64,000 nt of DNA from Adiantum capillus-veneris (GCA_014529385.2 CM043958.1:123742817-123806816); one strand, 5' to 3'. Counted from the stretch's first letter, positions 23,581-34,744 are shown. A program made the numbers and translations. The notes: generated by a model not told the origin, from the letters alone.

Positions 23581-26500
23581 ATGGTGTTATGACCACCTAA
23601 GTGCTCAGATATGGCTGATCCGGTGTGGTCTTGGACATGATTAAGAGAGAAGAAACTTGCTGTTATTTTTTTTGTCTCCAATTTTGGGGCAGCTTTGGGT
23701 ATGGTGGGGCCTTGGATATTCTTCTACAACTTCCTCGCCTTTACCCTTGATTATCCCAACCTCTCTCCACCGAGGGAAACTCATTAAAGACTCCAGGATG
23801 TGTAGCAGTGCTAGATTGCCTGAGTTATCCCAAATGGAGTCATGTTACTGTGCTTTCTAGCAAGGAGAGCAAGCATGGGTTGTTGGATCCAGAGGGGGAG
23901 CTACTCATTTTTGTCTTCTTCTTTAGAGAGAAGTGTTTGGACAGCAGTAGGATCTTCTTCATCCCTTTTGGAGGCGCTTTCTATCCTTGTGTTTTCTTCG
24001 AGAAGATGGATTGGCCGATTTGCTTTGCCTTTTACAAATGCACGTCTTTCTTGTAACTATCGCGACGGAGCTTCCTATCACTTGGGTAGCAGGCTGATGA
24101 TTCAGTTGCACTTTTGTTCTAGATTGTGGATTATGGATGACAGAGGGGAATTTCTTCCCGACCTGAAGCAGGGGATGTTCCATGGTTATTATTTTCCAGC
24201 TATGGATGGAAGTTCCAGCTCCAGCTTCAATAGACTCTTGTTTATCCGGTATGCAGCAGTCCAGGTACATGTTCCAGTGCATGTGTTGGAGTTGGCTTTG
24301 ACTTCTACCTCCATAACCACTTCTTATTTGATCATCTGACTTCCCTTGGATGAGTTGTAGAAGTGGAGCAAGTGGTGTTATACCCTTAGCCAACAATGAA
24401 AATAGTACAAGGAGGTTATGTTGGAGTATGGGCCCTTCCTTTCTCCATGTTTTCTCCTTTCCCCAGTAGTAGTGTGGCCCTTTAGATTTGTTCATTTCCT
24501 TGTCCTCTTGTGAGCTTGTCAGTATCAGTTGTGGGATAATTTAGATCCTTATCAGCTAACCAACACTAGTTTTGGGACAAGTTTACAACCCTTTATGGGC
24601 AGTTTTTCTTGATGATCGACGGCAGATTTGTCGAGGTCCTTTGGATGACAGGTTTGCATAGGGCGTCGACAGCTAGTGGGGACATCTAGTTCCTACTCTC
24701 GCAGTCAAGAACATTTGGATTCTTCTTCCATACATCCCTTTGGAGAGCTCCAACCTTGGGGGAAGCCCTTCTTCATGTGTGCAGATAGCAGGTTCTTCCC
24801 TTGCAATTTTGTGCCCAGTTTTCTGGCATGTTACAAATCAGCCCTAGCGTTCTTCACAGGCTAGTTCCCGAGCCGGTTCCTTCACTCTCCGTTTGAGTAT
24901 TGGATTTATGTTGTGTATCGGATGTTGATTGCACAATTCAGTTGTGGGTATGTTCTTTTCAGCACAAGTACAAAGGACAGTTTTCTGATGAAGATTTCAA
25001 GGAAGCAAGTTACAACATTGGTGGCAGTATATGTGCTATTCCGAGTCTGTATGCAGTTTGGCATATTGTATTGGATTGTACCAATCGGTTTGATCTTGGC
25101 AGATGCATAGATATGGCGGGCATTTGGTTTGATCTCAGGGTCATTTTCATGAGTAGCTAGGTCTTTTTGGACCCCTATAGCTTCTTCGGCAAACATGATC
25201 CTCAGGTGACGACCTTTCAGGTCTTCCTATTCTTCACAATCCAAGTTTACCGATGGTATGATTCTCTGTGAGTCTCGAGTTTCATGAGATTCAGGCTTTG
25301 CTATTCATTTTCAGAGGAAAAAAAGTTCTACTCCATGTTGTCTCAGATTTCTTTCTGGTGGTACTTATTCCCCTTTTACAGGATTGAGCGGGAGGGGGAC
25401 TTCCTACCTTTGGGGGAGTTCTCAAGTTTAGCTCCTGAGCTTTCAGTGTCAATATTTGCTCTATTCCAACGTGGGTTGAGCCACTTGCTACCTCACAGCG
25501 TACTTTTGAGGATACTTCTCTTTCAGAGGGGGCCTCTAGGTCATTATCTTCAGTCGACTACCAATGCTCCATTCAGCGGAGTACCACGCAAGGTGTCTTT
25601 CAGTCCTAGGTTTCCCTTGCCCATTTCTTGCAGTTTTGGATGGTGTGCTTGAGCCCACAGTGCAGTTATTATATTGGTGGATGTTTTCCCTTAGCCATTT
25701 TGGTGGTTGCCTCGTCTTTTGGATTTGTGGTGTGACGGTTGCTCTTCACAGTGCACCCGAGCAGTAGTTCCTATGCCTCGTCTTCCATATTGATCCTTGG
25801 AGACTGTACCATATAGGAAACACCTACTTCCCTTATCCTTAGACCAGCATGTTACCTTGTGTATAGGTGAATAGTGGTCTTTCTCGGACTAGAAACCAGT
25901 TACAATTACCCATGGCATTCTTCAAAGAGGGGAGACAATCTTCTTGCTTCTCCCATATTTGGTTCTAGGTTCCACAGGTATATCAATATCAATATCATTT
26001 TTCCTTTTGGATTCACCTATCCTTGGTGATCCAGTTACACATGCAGAGACTGTTGGAGAGCTATGACAATTATCCATGGTTTGAGTGTTCTTCCTTCCGA
26101 GGGGGATATGGAGCCAGCTTGGGAGTCGGTTTCTTTGGACTAATTATTTTCAATTCTAGTGGTTCCATGTGCAACAAATAGGATTGAAAGTCTATTTGGT
26201 TGCTTTCTACAACACCTTGTTCTTCTCTTGCAGAGCTTGGGAGTAGGATCTTCCTTTGATCTTGCCGTGTTAGTTGCAGTCTCAGTATTGATGTGTGCTT
26301 CCATTCTGTTGGATGTTTGTTTCCGATTCACTCTGAAAATGGGGTGATATTCTCTCGAGTGGTGTTCCAAATAGATAGTTACAGTATCACTCTCAGTTCC
26401 GATGATCATCATTCTATATGGTGGTTGGTGCAGCTCTAGTTTGCAGATCATCATTCTATATGGTGGTTGGTGCAACTCTTTGGTTTCTCATCTCATCGGA

Positions 26501-26970
26501 CATATAGTTCCATAATAGTCTCGGATTGTTCCCTTTCCTTGGACTTTCGTCGCATCTTGGAGTAATTTTTGGCATATGGTATATGACGGCCGGTGCAGAT
26601 TTTTGACTCTTTTCTTGAGGGTGGAGTACTTTAGAGTTGGAAAATGATCCGGATACCAGTTTTTAATGCCTTTTACCCTCAGTTCGTATACATACTCTTG
26701 GAGCGGTCAGCAGCAGTACCTTTTGCAGATGTTGGTTGTGCGACTTGTGAGTCAGTTCGCTTTGAGGATATTCTTGATAGACTTGGCTTTACTTTCAGCC
26801 GACAACATTATACTTCACAGGCGTCTTTTGAGGGTAGCAGTTGGATCGTATTTGCTGCAGGATACTTTCCCACGGCAGAGTTTGTAGCAGATATCCTCAT
26901 CCACAAAACCCTCTCTTTACAGTTTTAGATTGCTCACTCCAGCTCCTTGGACCCGTTTCTCGTCCAGCAT

Positions 26971-26981
26971 TTGAGAGGGGG
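26971..26981 (+). other. LARD polypurine tract
   Basis: TTGAGAGGGGG lies immediately before the TGTTAGAG start of the 3' LTR. Confidence 0.85.
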
Positions 26982-28015
26982 TGTTAGAGTTCATATTCTC
27001 GTCCGGTGGTAGCTCCGGTATCTCCCAGGAGCAGATTAGGGAGTGAGGGTTGTTTTGTGGCTGAGCTTGTCCAGTGTGAGGTTGTTCTCTCATATGAGGT
27101 CATGTCTAGCCATGTTTAGCTCGGGTTTTGGCTCAGTTCCATGTCCTTGCATGCTCCTAGTGCCCTAGGTATTTTCCCCCCTTGAGCCTATGGACATATG
27201 GTGCCACTTTCCACCCTTCCCCTATTTTCCCCCATTTATTATGGTCGTGGGGCTAGAGGAGTGGGTCGGGCAGGCTGCTGTAAGCCCTATATAGGCAGCT
27301 AGGGGGCGTTTACTTCTACACATTGCAGATCAGTGCCAGTCAGGGGTGCCCTCCATTGGGCACCCAAGGGGGCAGCCCTTTGAGGCCAGGCAGCCACCCA
27401 GCGGACAGAGGAGGGACAGCCAAACGTTTTTAGGCAGCACCCTCACCGGTGTTTTTGGTGCAGCTAACAGTTAGCAAAGGAGGAGGAGCCCAATATTTTC
27501 CTTGGTCAATAGGAGCGGTGCTCGGAGTTCATCTCAATGGTTCAATACCACTTTAGGGTAGCCCTTCACGGGCTTTGTGCCCATGCAGTAGCCAATTTCC
27601 TCGATCGAGATCTATATCCACATCTAGATATATGCTCTCAGAGCATGTTGGAGGTGATGCACATGTCGAGGCCGTATCAGTGGTCTCGTGTGCAAGAGCA
27701 ATTGGCAGTGTCAGTAGCAGTCACAGTTGCGTGTGTCCTCGGGTCTATCCATTGGCATGTCAGTTCTATGTCGGACCACCCTTGGTCACTTGTATGAGTA
27801 GATTGTTATGAGCATGGAGAGCCTTTTCCAGATCTCTCTCTCTCTCTCTCATTCTCAGATGTCATGTCTTATTTTACCTATGTGATCTCTCTTCTCCACA
27901 GGTGTGCCTAGTTCATGTGTTTGGCATTGCAGGTGTTCTAGATGGGAGTGGAGGTACCCATCGGATCACGAGCCAGGTCTTGTCCTCATTGCATCTTCCG
28001 CTGCCACCTTTGAGG
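26982..28015 (+). repeat. 3' LTR of LARD-like element
   Basis: TGTTAGAGTTC...TTTGAGG, aligning with 22524-23565. The CT tract is short here (27834-27850). The terminal CA of the 5' copy is GG here, a later mutation. Confidence 0.88.
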
Positions 28016-29170
28016 AGACCATGTCTCTTGAGTGTTTTATCTTTTAACAGTAGTTTGGTAACCTAACATGACATAAAAGCATCTTTTCATGTGAAATTGT
28101 TCAAAACATTCCATATTATGCTAATGGTAGACACAATTATAAGATACTCAAACTGCTTGTATGAAAACCTGGCTTCCATAATGTGGGCCTTTATCATCTC
28201 TTGAAGATTTGTCAACACATGCTCACATAAAACAATCTCAATGAAATTTTTGTGACCTACACATTTACTATGTTTCCCTTATCAAATGGACAACATTGAA
28301 CTAAATATAAGAGTGTCTCAAAATGATCTTGATCCTAGTAAAACCGGCATGTAACCCCAACCTTGCATCATTCCCTCTACGGGGTATTAAGTGCTTCAAT
28401 TGAACTCAAGGAAACATGTTTATATGATGTGGAATCCATATGCACAATTAAAATTGTGTTTATACTGCATCTAAGATGCTAAAAAAAATAATCAAATTGC
28501 AAAATTTGTCAACAAATTTGCACATGAATGTTTTTATAGAAAGGACATAACTTGAAATAGAAACATTCCGTGATCCTTAGAAGCATGCAAACATGTCAGA
28601 GACTACTATTCAAAGCTATTTAGCACTATAACCCTAACTAAGACGAGTTTTAGGATGGTCGTTTGCTAATACTATGAAAAATTTGACAAAAATGGCACAC
28701 ATTTTTTTGATACAGCTAGCTTGAAAACCCATTGCCAACAAGCACAAAGTCAAATGTGGAATTTATAGCCCAAAAAATGCCAAGTTTTCGTATGCTCATA
28801 ATTGGTGTTAGCGCGAAACGTTTTAGGGCCAAAACATTCCACCCTTGTAACCTGGTGTTTCACCACGAAAAGTTTAAGTCTAATGATAGGCGCGCCGAAA
28901 TGCGTTTCATGGTGACCATGCTCATAAGAGAACTTCGTGGATGCAAAACACTTCAAAACTCAATTTGAATTCTTTGAATGATTCTAGGTAAGCTGCTTGG
29001 TTAAGAGGAAATAAGAGTGTCCCATTACCAATCCAGTGTTAAATTTTTTTTCCTTAGGCTGGGTTTAAATGAGCATGTTTGCTTCTCTATTTGCTTTCTG
29101 GTCACTGGTATGTACACGAAAATCATTGAGGGAGTCACATGTTTTGTTTTGCCTTCAAGTCCTCTCACAT
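28016..29170 (+). repeat. dispersed repeat A, 3' part of interrupted copy
   Basis: It resumes with AGACCATGTCTCTTGAG, matching 17569 onward, and ends near CTCTCACATGC. About 580 bp (28065-28645) have no counterpart in the 17-kb copy and show no recognisable gene. Confidence 0.82.
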
Positions 29171-29475
29171 GCCGTGCTTCACCTTGGCTATACATACAAC
29201 TACTCGGCACATAGCCTTGGTGATTCAGGAGAGAAACCACTTCGCCTCTAAGGGTCGACCCACACGGGGGCATCTTAGTCGGAGAGAGAGCTCATTTGAG
29301 TCCCAAGGGGATGGTTGCTTGATGAAGTCCAATAAGTAGCATGTTAGAACTTTGATGGGGCTGTCATAGCTTTTCCTAGGAAGCTCTCCGTCTCCGGTGA
29401 GCTTAAAGGGCAAGCCCAGGCGCGTTGCTCACGGCTTTGATGGAAAGTGTGCGTCCGCCACGTGGAGAAAGAACA
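29171..29475. other. U6 upstream flank, otherwise unassigned
   Basis: The base composition becomes less AT-rich than before. There are no recognisable genes. It runs into the USE of the U6 promoter. Confidence 0.4.
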
Positions 29476-29518
29476 GCCCCACATGGGCAGGCAAATGTAG
29501 GTTTACAGGCTTTGTATC
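29476..29518 (+). promoter_or_regulatory. U6 snRNA promoter: USE and TATA-like box
   Basis: GCCCCACATGG at 29476-29486 matches the plant upstream sequence element RTCCCACATCG at 9 of 11 positions. A weak TATA-like TTTGTATC sits at 29511-29518, about 33-26 bp before the RNA start. The gap between the two is about 24 bp, the spacing that in plants directs RNA polymerase III rather than II. The poor TATA match leaves activity uncertain. Confidence 0.65.
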
Positions 29519-29543
29519 TCAAAGAAGGCACGTTGTTGCTTTC

Positions 29544-29563
29544 GTCCCTTCGGGGACATCTGA

Positions 29564-29595
<32 letters not shown>

Positions 29596-29645
29596 GGCCC
29601 CTGCGCAAGGATGACACGCACAAATCGAGAAATGGTCCAAATTTT
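29544..29645 (+). ncRNA. U6: U6 spliceosomal snRNA
   Basis: A full-length (about 102 nt) U6 sequence. It has the 5' stem-loop GTCCCTTCGGGGAC, the GATACAGAGA box (29575-29584) that pairs with the 5' splice site, and the AGCATGGCCCCTGCGCAAGG region that pairs with U4 and forms the catalytic internal stem-loop. It ends AAATGGTCC plus A and T residues. U6 is the catalytic core RNA of the spliceosome, acting in the nucleus with U4/U5 and then U2. From memory it differs from seed-plant U6 by about one base near position 18. All functional boxes are intact. Promoter spacing fits a real gene, although U6 pseudogenes are common. Confidence 0.95.
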
Positions 29646-29650
29646 TTTTC
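29641..29650 (+). terminator. Pol III T-run terminator of U6
   Basis: A run of eight to nine T residues directly follows the U6 3' end, the standard RNA polymerase III termination signal. Confidence 0.88.
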
Positions 29651-30884
29651 CGTTTCCTGCCTCTGCCTCTGGAAGGCCGCTCAGGTGTGATGATCCTGTT
29701 TTGTCCTTTCCATCTTTCACGCATGGCTCGTGTGGGTCTTCAAAGCACCAGTCGCCTTCTCCCGCAGCCAGTTTGTAATTACAGACATGACCCTTCGCCC
29801 TGTGCCTCAAGGGGTTTCTTTCAACACCCAAGAGCTTTGGATCTGTGCTACATACAGACAAGAAACCACAGAGGACAGGCCGCAAGAAGGGAAGGGCAGG
29901 TTTTCGGTGCATACAAAGAGTCCTGCTTGATGGAGGGAGGGGCATTGGGACTTCTCTCAGGACCCCAATACTCGACATCCCACCCACCAAGAGCCACCAT
30001 GGTCCATGGTGGAAGGCATGCATATTGATGCTGCTTTTTCCAGATACTCAGAAGAGCGGGTGAGTGAGTTGCTGTTTCACATTGGTGGGTAGCGGCTAAT
30101 GAAATCAGGTCAGGGGCTTCTGCTGCTCCATCATCGACGGTGTGGGTCAAGCACAAGGGCTGCTGATTTTGTGCCACAGCATCCATCCATTCGAGACAAA
30201 GTTTTGTTGTGGCTTTGCGAGTAGTTTCCAGTTCAATTACTGAGATATAAGACAGCCACCAACTTCGAGGATGAAGTTGGTAAATACCATTGTTCTTTAG
30301 GGTGCTCCTTCGACCGCTGAAATTGCCGCTCCACTGGTGTGCGACCTTGGTCCTGATGAAGAAGTACCGACACCTCCAGATAGCTCGATATCCTCATTGT
30401 AACTCCCTCGAGTCGGTAGCGGTAATCCCAATTCTGCACCACCATGAGATGCCTCGGTCGTGTTCTCCGTCTGACGGCATCAGCCCTAGGCACCACCTCT
30501 CTCAAATGCAGTGAGACAGGAGTCTGGTGAGCTTTTGAATGAGGGAGAGTAGAATCATTTGAGATGCCACAAGCCCAATGAATCTGGGATGTCCAACTCC
30601 TTGGGGCTGGTGGGGCGCAAGGTGGAAGCAAATAAGGATACGCCCTGCATATAGGCAAAAGGCTACTGCGACATATCATTGAGGAATCCAACGCATGGTT
30701 ATCCATGCCTCACCGAATCATGAAGATTATCGCCATAAGATAAGTTGGCATGGCAGCGATGCCAAATGGAAGTAGCAGATGATGAGCAGCTGTCTTGGGC
30801 CTCCCACCCCAGGCAAAAGCAAGCGCCAGTGAACCGAGATCACTAGGACAAACCATTGCTTGGTAGTGTTGTGGTGGCAAAACT
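29651..30884. other. unassigned balanced-composition stretch
   Basis: The composition is visibly richer in G and C than the rest of the window. Several overlapping frames exist on both strands (up to 157 residues at 30233-30706, minus). None shows a recognisable domain, and the frames compete, so I do not call a gene. It could be ancestral low-copy DNA around U6. Confidence 0.35.
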
Positions 30885-31199
30885 GGCCTTTTTTTTCTTG
30901 GTAACCCACCCCACTTTTGGTCGGTAAGTCACACTTGTGTTTACTTGTTTGGCCCAAAACAAATTTTGGCATTCAGGCCTTATCGGGACGTGGCCGCTTG
31001 GCATGATCCAAGTCATTGTCAAATCGTACGGCCAAGAATCTCACGATTGCTTTTAATAATGACTTCACGCTCTCGCGCTGCATGCAATATTGTCAAAGAA
31101 TAGCAGCTTACACATAGGCTTTTTGGCACTGAGAAGGGCGACGATGGATTGGAAGCTTTAGAGTGAGTACTTGTCCCTCCTCCCAGAAGCTTGTGTATG
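30885..31199 (+). repeat. segmental duplication block X, copy 1
   Basis: It begins CCTTTTTTTTCTTGGTAACCC and ends GAAGCTTGTGTATG. It is near-identical to 34058-34314, except for about 58 bp (about 31050-31107) absent from the second copy. Confidence 0.88.
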
Positions 31200-31215
31200 A
31201 TGGCGTCGAAGACGA

Positions 31216-31462
31216 TCATGAACTCAAAGACTGCAGCGAGAGGTATGGGTTAAGCTTGTTTCCATGGCTGGGATTGTTGGGGAAACATGTTGTGCTTGGC
31301 AATGCTTTGTTCGATATGAATGCCGACTTTGGTACCCTTGAAAAAGCACACAAAGCTCTTAGCCAACTTCCTATCCAAAATGTAGTCTCTTGGAGCACAT
31401 TGATTGCAGGTTATGCTAAGCGTAGCTATGGGCAAGGATTTGAATACAAAACTACAAGATAG
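31216..31462 (+). pseudogene. PPR protein fragment (PLS-type)
   Basis: The frame reads 'NALFDMNADFGTLEKAHKAL', 'LPIQN' and then 'VVSWSTLIAGYA'. This is the hallmark of PLS-class pentatricopeptide repeats (NALVDMYAKCG...; NVVSWSxLIAGYA) found in plant organelle RNA-editing factors. Only about one and a half repeats remain before the sequence diverges and stops at 31462. Such proteins bind organellar RNA one base per repeat. This is a relic of an intronless PPR gene, not a functional gene. Confidence 0.82.
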
Positions 31463-32077
31463 AAAGTTACATGACCGTGTCAAGGACTTGAATACCAAAG
31501 TGTCGCAGAGAAATTCGGGTTCATTACCTTGTTCTTGATTACCATGACTATGTAGTAGAAAATGGAATATGGGGCAAGAAATTGTGTCAACTCCCCACCA
31601 TACTTCTGTACGGCATTTACTAGACCATGCACTAGCTACTTTTTTTTAATATTTTAACAAGTTCTCTTAGTACAAAGAATTAGTAGTGGCTGGTGTTTTC
31701 TTTTTCATTCATACCTCCTTCAAGAAGGCGAGGTTTTTTTGGTACAAATTGGTTACGTGAAAACATTACTCATAGGGTTAGTGCTTTGTTTTGATGGAGA
31801 GATTGCACCTGTGCTTTACAAAAAAATTGAGGTTTTGATTTTGTAAATCTGCTTCACATAATCTTCTATGTATATTTTGAATTGTTTTTTACGTTTATAA
31901 AAAAAACTTATCAAGCAATTTACCCATGTTATCCTACTTACAAATTGACTACTATGACTTATTTGCACATTTAGAATAATTTTACACATCAACCACTATG
32001 ACATGGCCAAGCATTACCAATGGCAGCAATTGTTAGGCAAAAGTCACATGAAGCATTGTGAGAGAGGGTGGGTGGGT

Positions 32078-32141
<64 letters not shown>
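32078..32141. repeat. G-homopolymer (about 32) plus (GA)n
   Basis: After GGGTGGGTGGGT, an unbroken G run of about 32 bp is followed by (GA)n of about 33 bp. The C-strand equivalent is Pro-coding and gives artefactual frames. The sequence has strong G-quadruplex potential. Confidence 0.95.
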
Positions 32142-32144
<3 letters not shown>

Positions 32145-32352
32145 CGGGTTGAATAGAAGATGTGTAAGCATTTAAGTAGTAACCTATACAATTTATTATG
32201 CATAAGCTTGAGTAGCCATAGCTATGGAGAGGTGTGTGTGTGTGTGTGTGTGCGTGTGTGCGTGAGAGAGAGAGAGGAGATAGGAGAGCTTCAGAATGAG
32301 CCTTCATGCCTGCAAAATTGAGGCCAAATCAGTCCTGCATGAGCAAAGTCGA

Positions 32353-32368
32353 CCCCCCCCCCCCCCCC

Positions 32369-32458
<90 letters not shown>
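32353..32458. repeat. C17 plus (GT)n microsatellite
   Basis: A C17 homopolymer (32353-32369) leads into a (GT)n tract of about 87 bp (32372-32458). It sits at the end of block Y copy 1. Confidence 0.96.
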
Positions 32459-32460
<2 letters not shown>

Positions 32461-32856
32461 TCTAGCTATTTTGGGATTAGTAACATGAATGGAGAATGTG
32501 GCCAAGTTGCCTTGCATGAAAAAAAGGTGCAGCTTTTTGGTCCATCCATACCTCCTAGTAGCCCACATAGCCTATCCCCCCTTGCCTACACACCATTTTT
32601 CCACTTTCTTCCTTCCAAATGGTTATTTAGCTTGCTTTTGGAGGTATTTGGGATCCGCATTCAAATTCTAGAACTTGCTAATTCACACAGACATTCCTCT
32701 GTCCATCGTACATAATAGGCCCTGCTACTATTTGTCTTTTTATCTGACTAGAATGACCAATTCTAGAGAGAGAAAATATAGGGATCGTAGCCAAAGGGAT
32801 AGTGATAAAGGACTCATAGAGAGCATGACGATCACATAGAGAGATACAATGGATAT
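32459..32856. other. spacer between duplicated blocks
   Basis: About 400 bp with no recognisable gene or terminal repeat. Confidence 0.4.
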
Positions 32857-33877
32857 GATGGCGGTGAAGATAATCATGAACTCAAAGACTGCATCAGGAG
32901 GGACCAAGATGATTGAAATTACCCTAGCTCTTTGAAATGGCATCAACCACAGACTTGTGTTGTTCATTATTTTACCAAAGTAGGGTTTCATGTGTCATGG
33001 ATCATGGCAGATTTGTGCAAATTGCCATACATATGATTGCTAATGCAAAAGATGTTGTGAAAAGAAATCAAGAGGTATGGGTTAAGGTTTGGTGCCTTCA
33101 CAAAATCACACAAAGTTCTTAGCCATCTTTCTATATGAAATGTATTCTCTTGGAATACAAAGATTGCAGGTTATGCTCAACATAGCTATGAGCAAGGATT
33201 TGAATACAAAACATCAAGAGGGAAAGTTACATGACCATGTCCAGGACTTGGACACCAAATTGTCAGAGAGAAATTCATGTTCATTATCTTGTTCTTGATT
33301 ACCATCACTATGTAGTAGGAAATGGAATACAGGGCAAGAAATTGTGCCAACTCCCTACCATACTTCCGTAATATGACACTCACTTGCTAGTTTTTTTTAT
33401 ATTTTAACAAGTTCTCGTAGTACAGAAAGTTTAACTGGTGTTTTGCTTTTTCATTCATACCTCCCCTAAGAAGGCGATGTTTTTTCCGTACAAATTGATT
33501 GACGTGAAAACACTACTCATAGGGTTAGTGCTTGGTTTTGATGGAGAGATTGCATGTGTGCTTTACAAAAAAATGAGGTTTTGATTTTATAAATGGGCTT
33601 CACATAATGTTCTATGTATATGTTGAGTTGTTTTTTACGTTCATAAAAAACTTATCAAGCAATTCACCCATGTTATCCTATTTACAGATTATGACTCATT
33701 TGCACATTTACACCAATTTACACATCAACTACTATGACAAGGCCAACCTTTGTGAGAGTGGGCCAATGAGAGAGAGAGAGAGAGTATCTCATTGGAAAGA
33801 CGATATGTAAGCATTTAAGTAGTAGTAACTTGTATAGTTAATTATGCATAAGCTCGATCAGCCATAACTATCAAGAC

Positions 33878-33922
<45 letters not shown>

Positions 33923-34045
33923 TGAGAGAGAGAGAGAGAGAGAGAGGAAGAGAGAGAGAGAGAGGGAGATGGAGAGCTTCAAAATGAGCCTTCATGCCTG
34001 CAAAATTGAGGCCAAATCAGTCCTACATGAGCAAATTTCTGGCCA
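32857..34045 (+). repeat. segmental duplication block Y, copy 2
   Basis: Diverged copy of 31200-32346. It includes a (GT)n/(GA)n compound tract (about 33879-33966) where copy 1 has a shorter one at about 32232-32277. Confidence 0.85.
33060..33298 (+). pseudogene. PPR protein fragment, second copy
   Basis: Corresponds to 31340-31560. Reading across changed frames gives 'HKVLSHLSI', then 'NVFSWNTKIAGYAQHSYEQ', the same PPR repeat junction as copy 1. One stop and several substitutions are present. Copy 2 keeps 'AGYAQHSY' where copy 1 has 'AGYAKRSY'. Confidence 0.72.
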
Positions 34046-34057
34046 AACAGTTTCTGG

Positions 34058-34314
34058 CCTTTTTTTCTTGGCAACCCACCCCACTTTTGGTAGGTAAGTC
34101 ACACTTGTGTTTATTTGTTTGGCCTAAAACAATTTTTCGCATTCAGGCCCTGATCGGGATGTGGTCGCTTGGCATGATCCAAGTCATTGTCAAATCGTAC
34201 GGCCAAGAATCTCACGATTACTTACACATAGGCTTTTTGGCACTGAGAAGGGCGACGATGGATTGGAAGCTTTAGAGTGAGTACTTGTCCCTCGTCCGAG
34301 AAGCTTGTGTATGC
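34058..34314 (+). repeat. segmental duplication block X, copy 2
   Basis: Matches 30885-31199 minus the 58-bp segment. Here X follows Y, whereas in the first copy X precedes Y. The unit boundaries are therefore X-Y ... Y-X rather than a simple tandem. Confidence 0.88.
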
Positions 34315-34334
34315 AGCTGCCAGTAGCTAATACT

Positions 34335-34337
<3 letters not shown>

Positions 34338-34423
<86 letters not shown>
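34338..34423. repeat. (CT)n microsatellite
   Basis: A pure CT tract of 86 bp. Confidence 0.97.
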
Positions 34424-34428
<5 letters not shown>

Positions 34429-34744
34429 CTATGCATAGCTCCTGCACTGCTATCTAGCTATGGTCAAGCGCCATGAGTATGGAAGTGACCTTGCCAAATT
34501 CCAATATTTATGGGAAAGACAAGCATTCCATGTAAGAAGGGTAGATTTAATGAAGGGGAGTTGTAGCTAGCAAGGCAGAGATCGGTGCTCTTCACCTAAT
34601 TCTAGAATACAAATATACCCAAGCCAAGAGAGAGGAGGCAAAATGAAGAGGCCATGACGCCAATGCTGGGCCTCAAAGCAAGACTATTCACATGGAGAAA
34701 CACAAAAGCGGGCATTCAGATTCAGCCTTCCTTAGGCTGTTTGT
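34424..34744. other. unassigned flank of copia element
   Basis: No gene is recognised. The last five bases before the copia LTR are TTTGT. Confidence 0.4.

Larger units (their letters stand above)
22524..28015 (+). mobile_element. non-autonomous LTR retrotransposon (LARD-like), complete
   Basis: Two LTRs of about 1.04 kb (22524-23565 and 26982-28015) flank a 3.4-kb interior. A tRNA-iMet-type PBS follows the left LTR, and a polypurine tract (TTGAGAGGGGG) precedes the right LTR, setting a plus orientation. The flanks AAACC (22519-22523) and AGACC (28016-28020) are a 5-bp TSD with one change. The uninterrupted paralogue at 17.57 kb confirms the insertion point. The interior has only short frames with no gag or pol motif, so mobilisation must have been in trans. 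Near 26410-26470 a ~42-bp unit (GATCATCATTCTATATGGTGG start) is duplicated. Confidence 0.9.
31200..32346 (+). repeat. segmental duplication block Y, copy 1
   Basis: Homologous to 32857-34045, from the GATCATGAACTCAAAGACTGC start to the shared GAGCCTTCATGCCTGCAAAA segment at the end. The copies differ by substitutions and by greatly different microsatellite content: G32 plus (GA)n here, only a short GA run in copy 2. Confidence 0.85.

Noticed and set aside
23842-24495. 165- and 178-residue frames on opposite strands inside the LARD-like element
   Set aside because: They overlap each other, lack gag or pol motifs and have no conserved start context. Likely chance openings in a non-coding interior.
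29589-30023. 144-residue minus-strand frame
   Set aside because: It overlaps the U6 snRNA gene in antisense and has no recognisable domain. Competing frames exist on the other strand.
30233-30706. 157-residue minus-strand frame near U6
   Set aside because: No domain is recognised and shorter plus-strand frames overlap. Not enough to call a gene.
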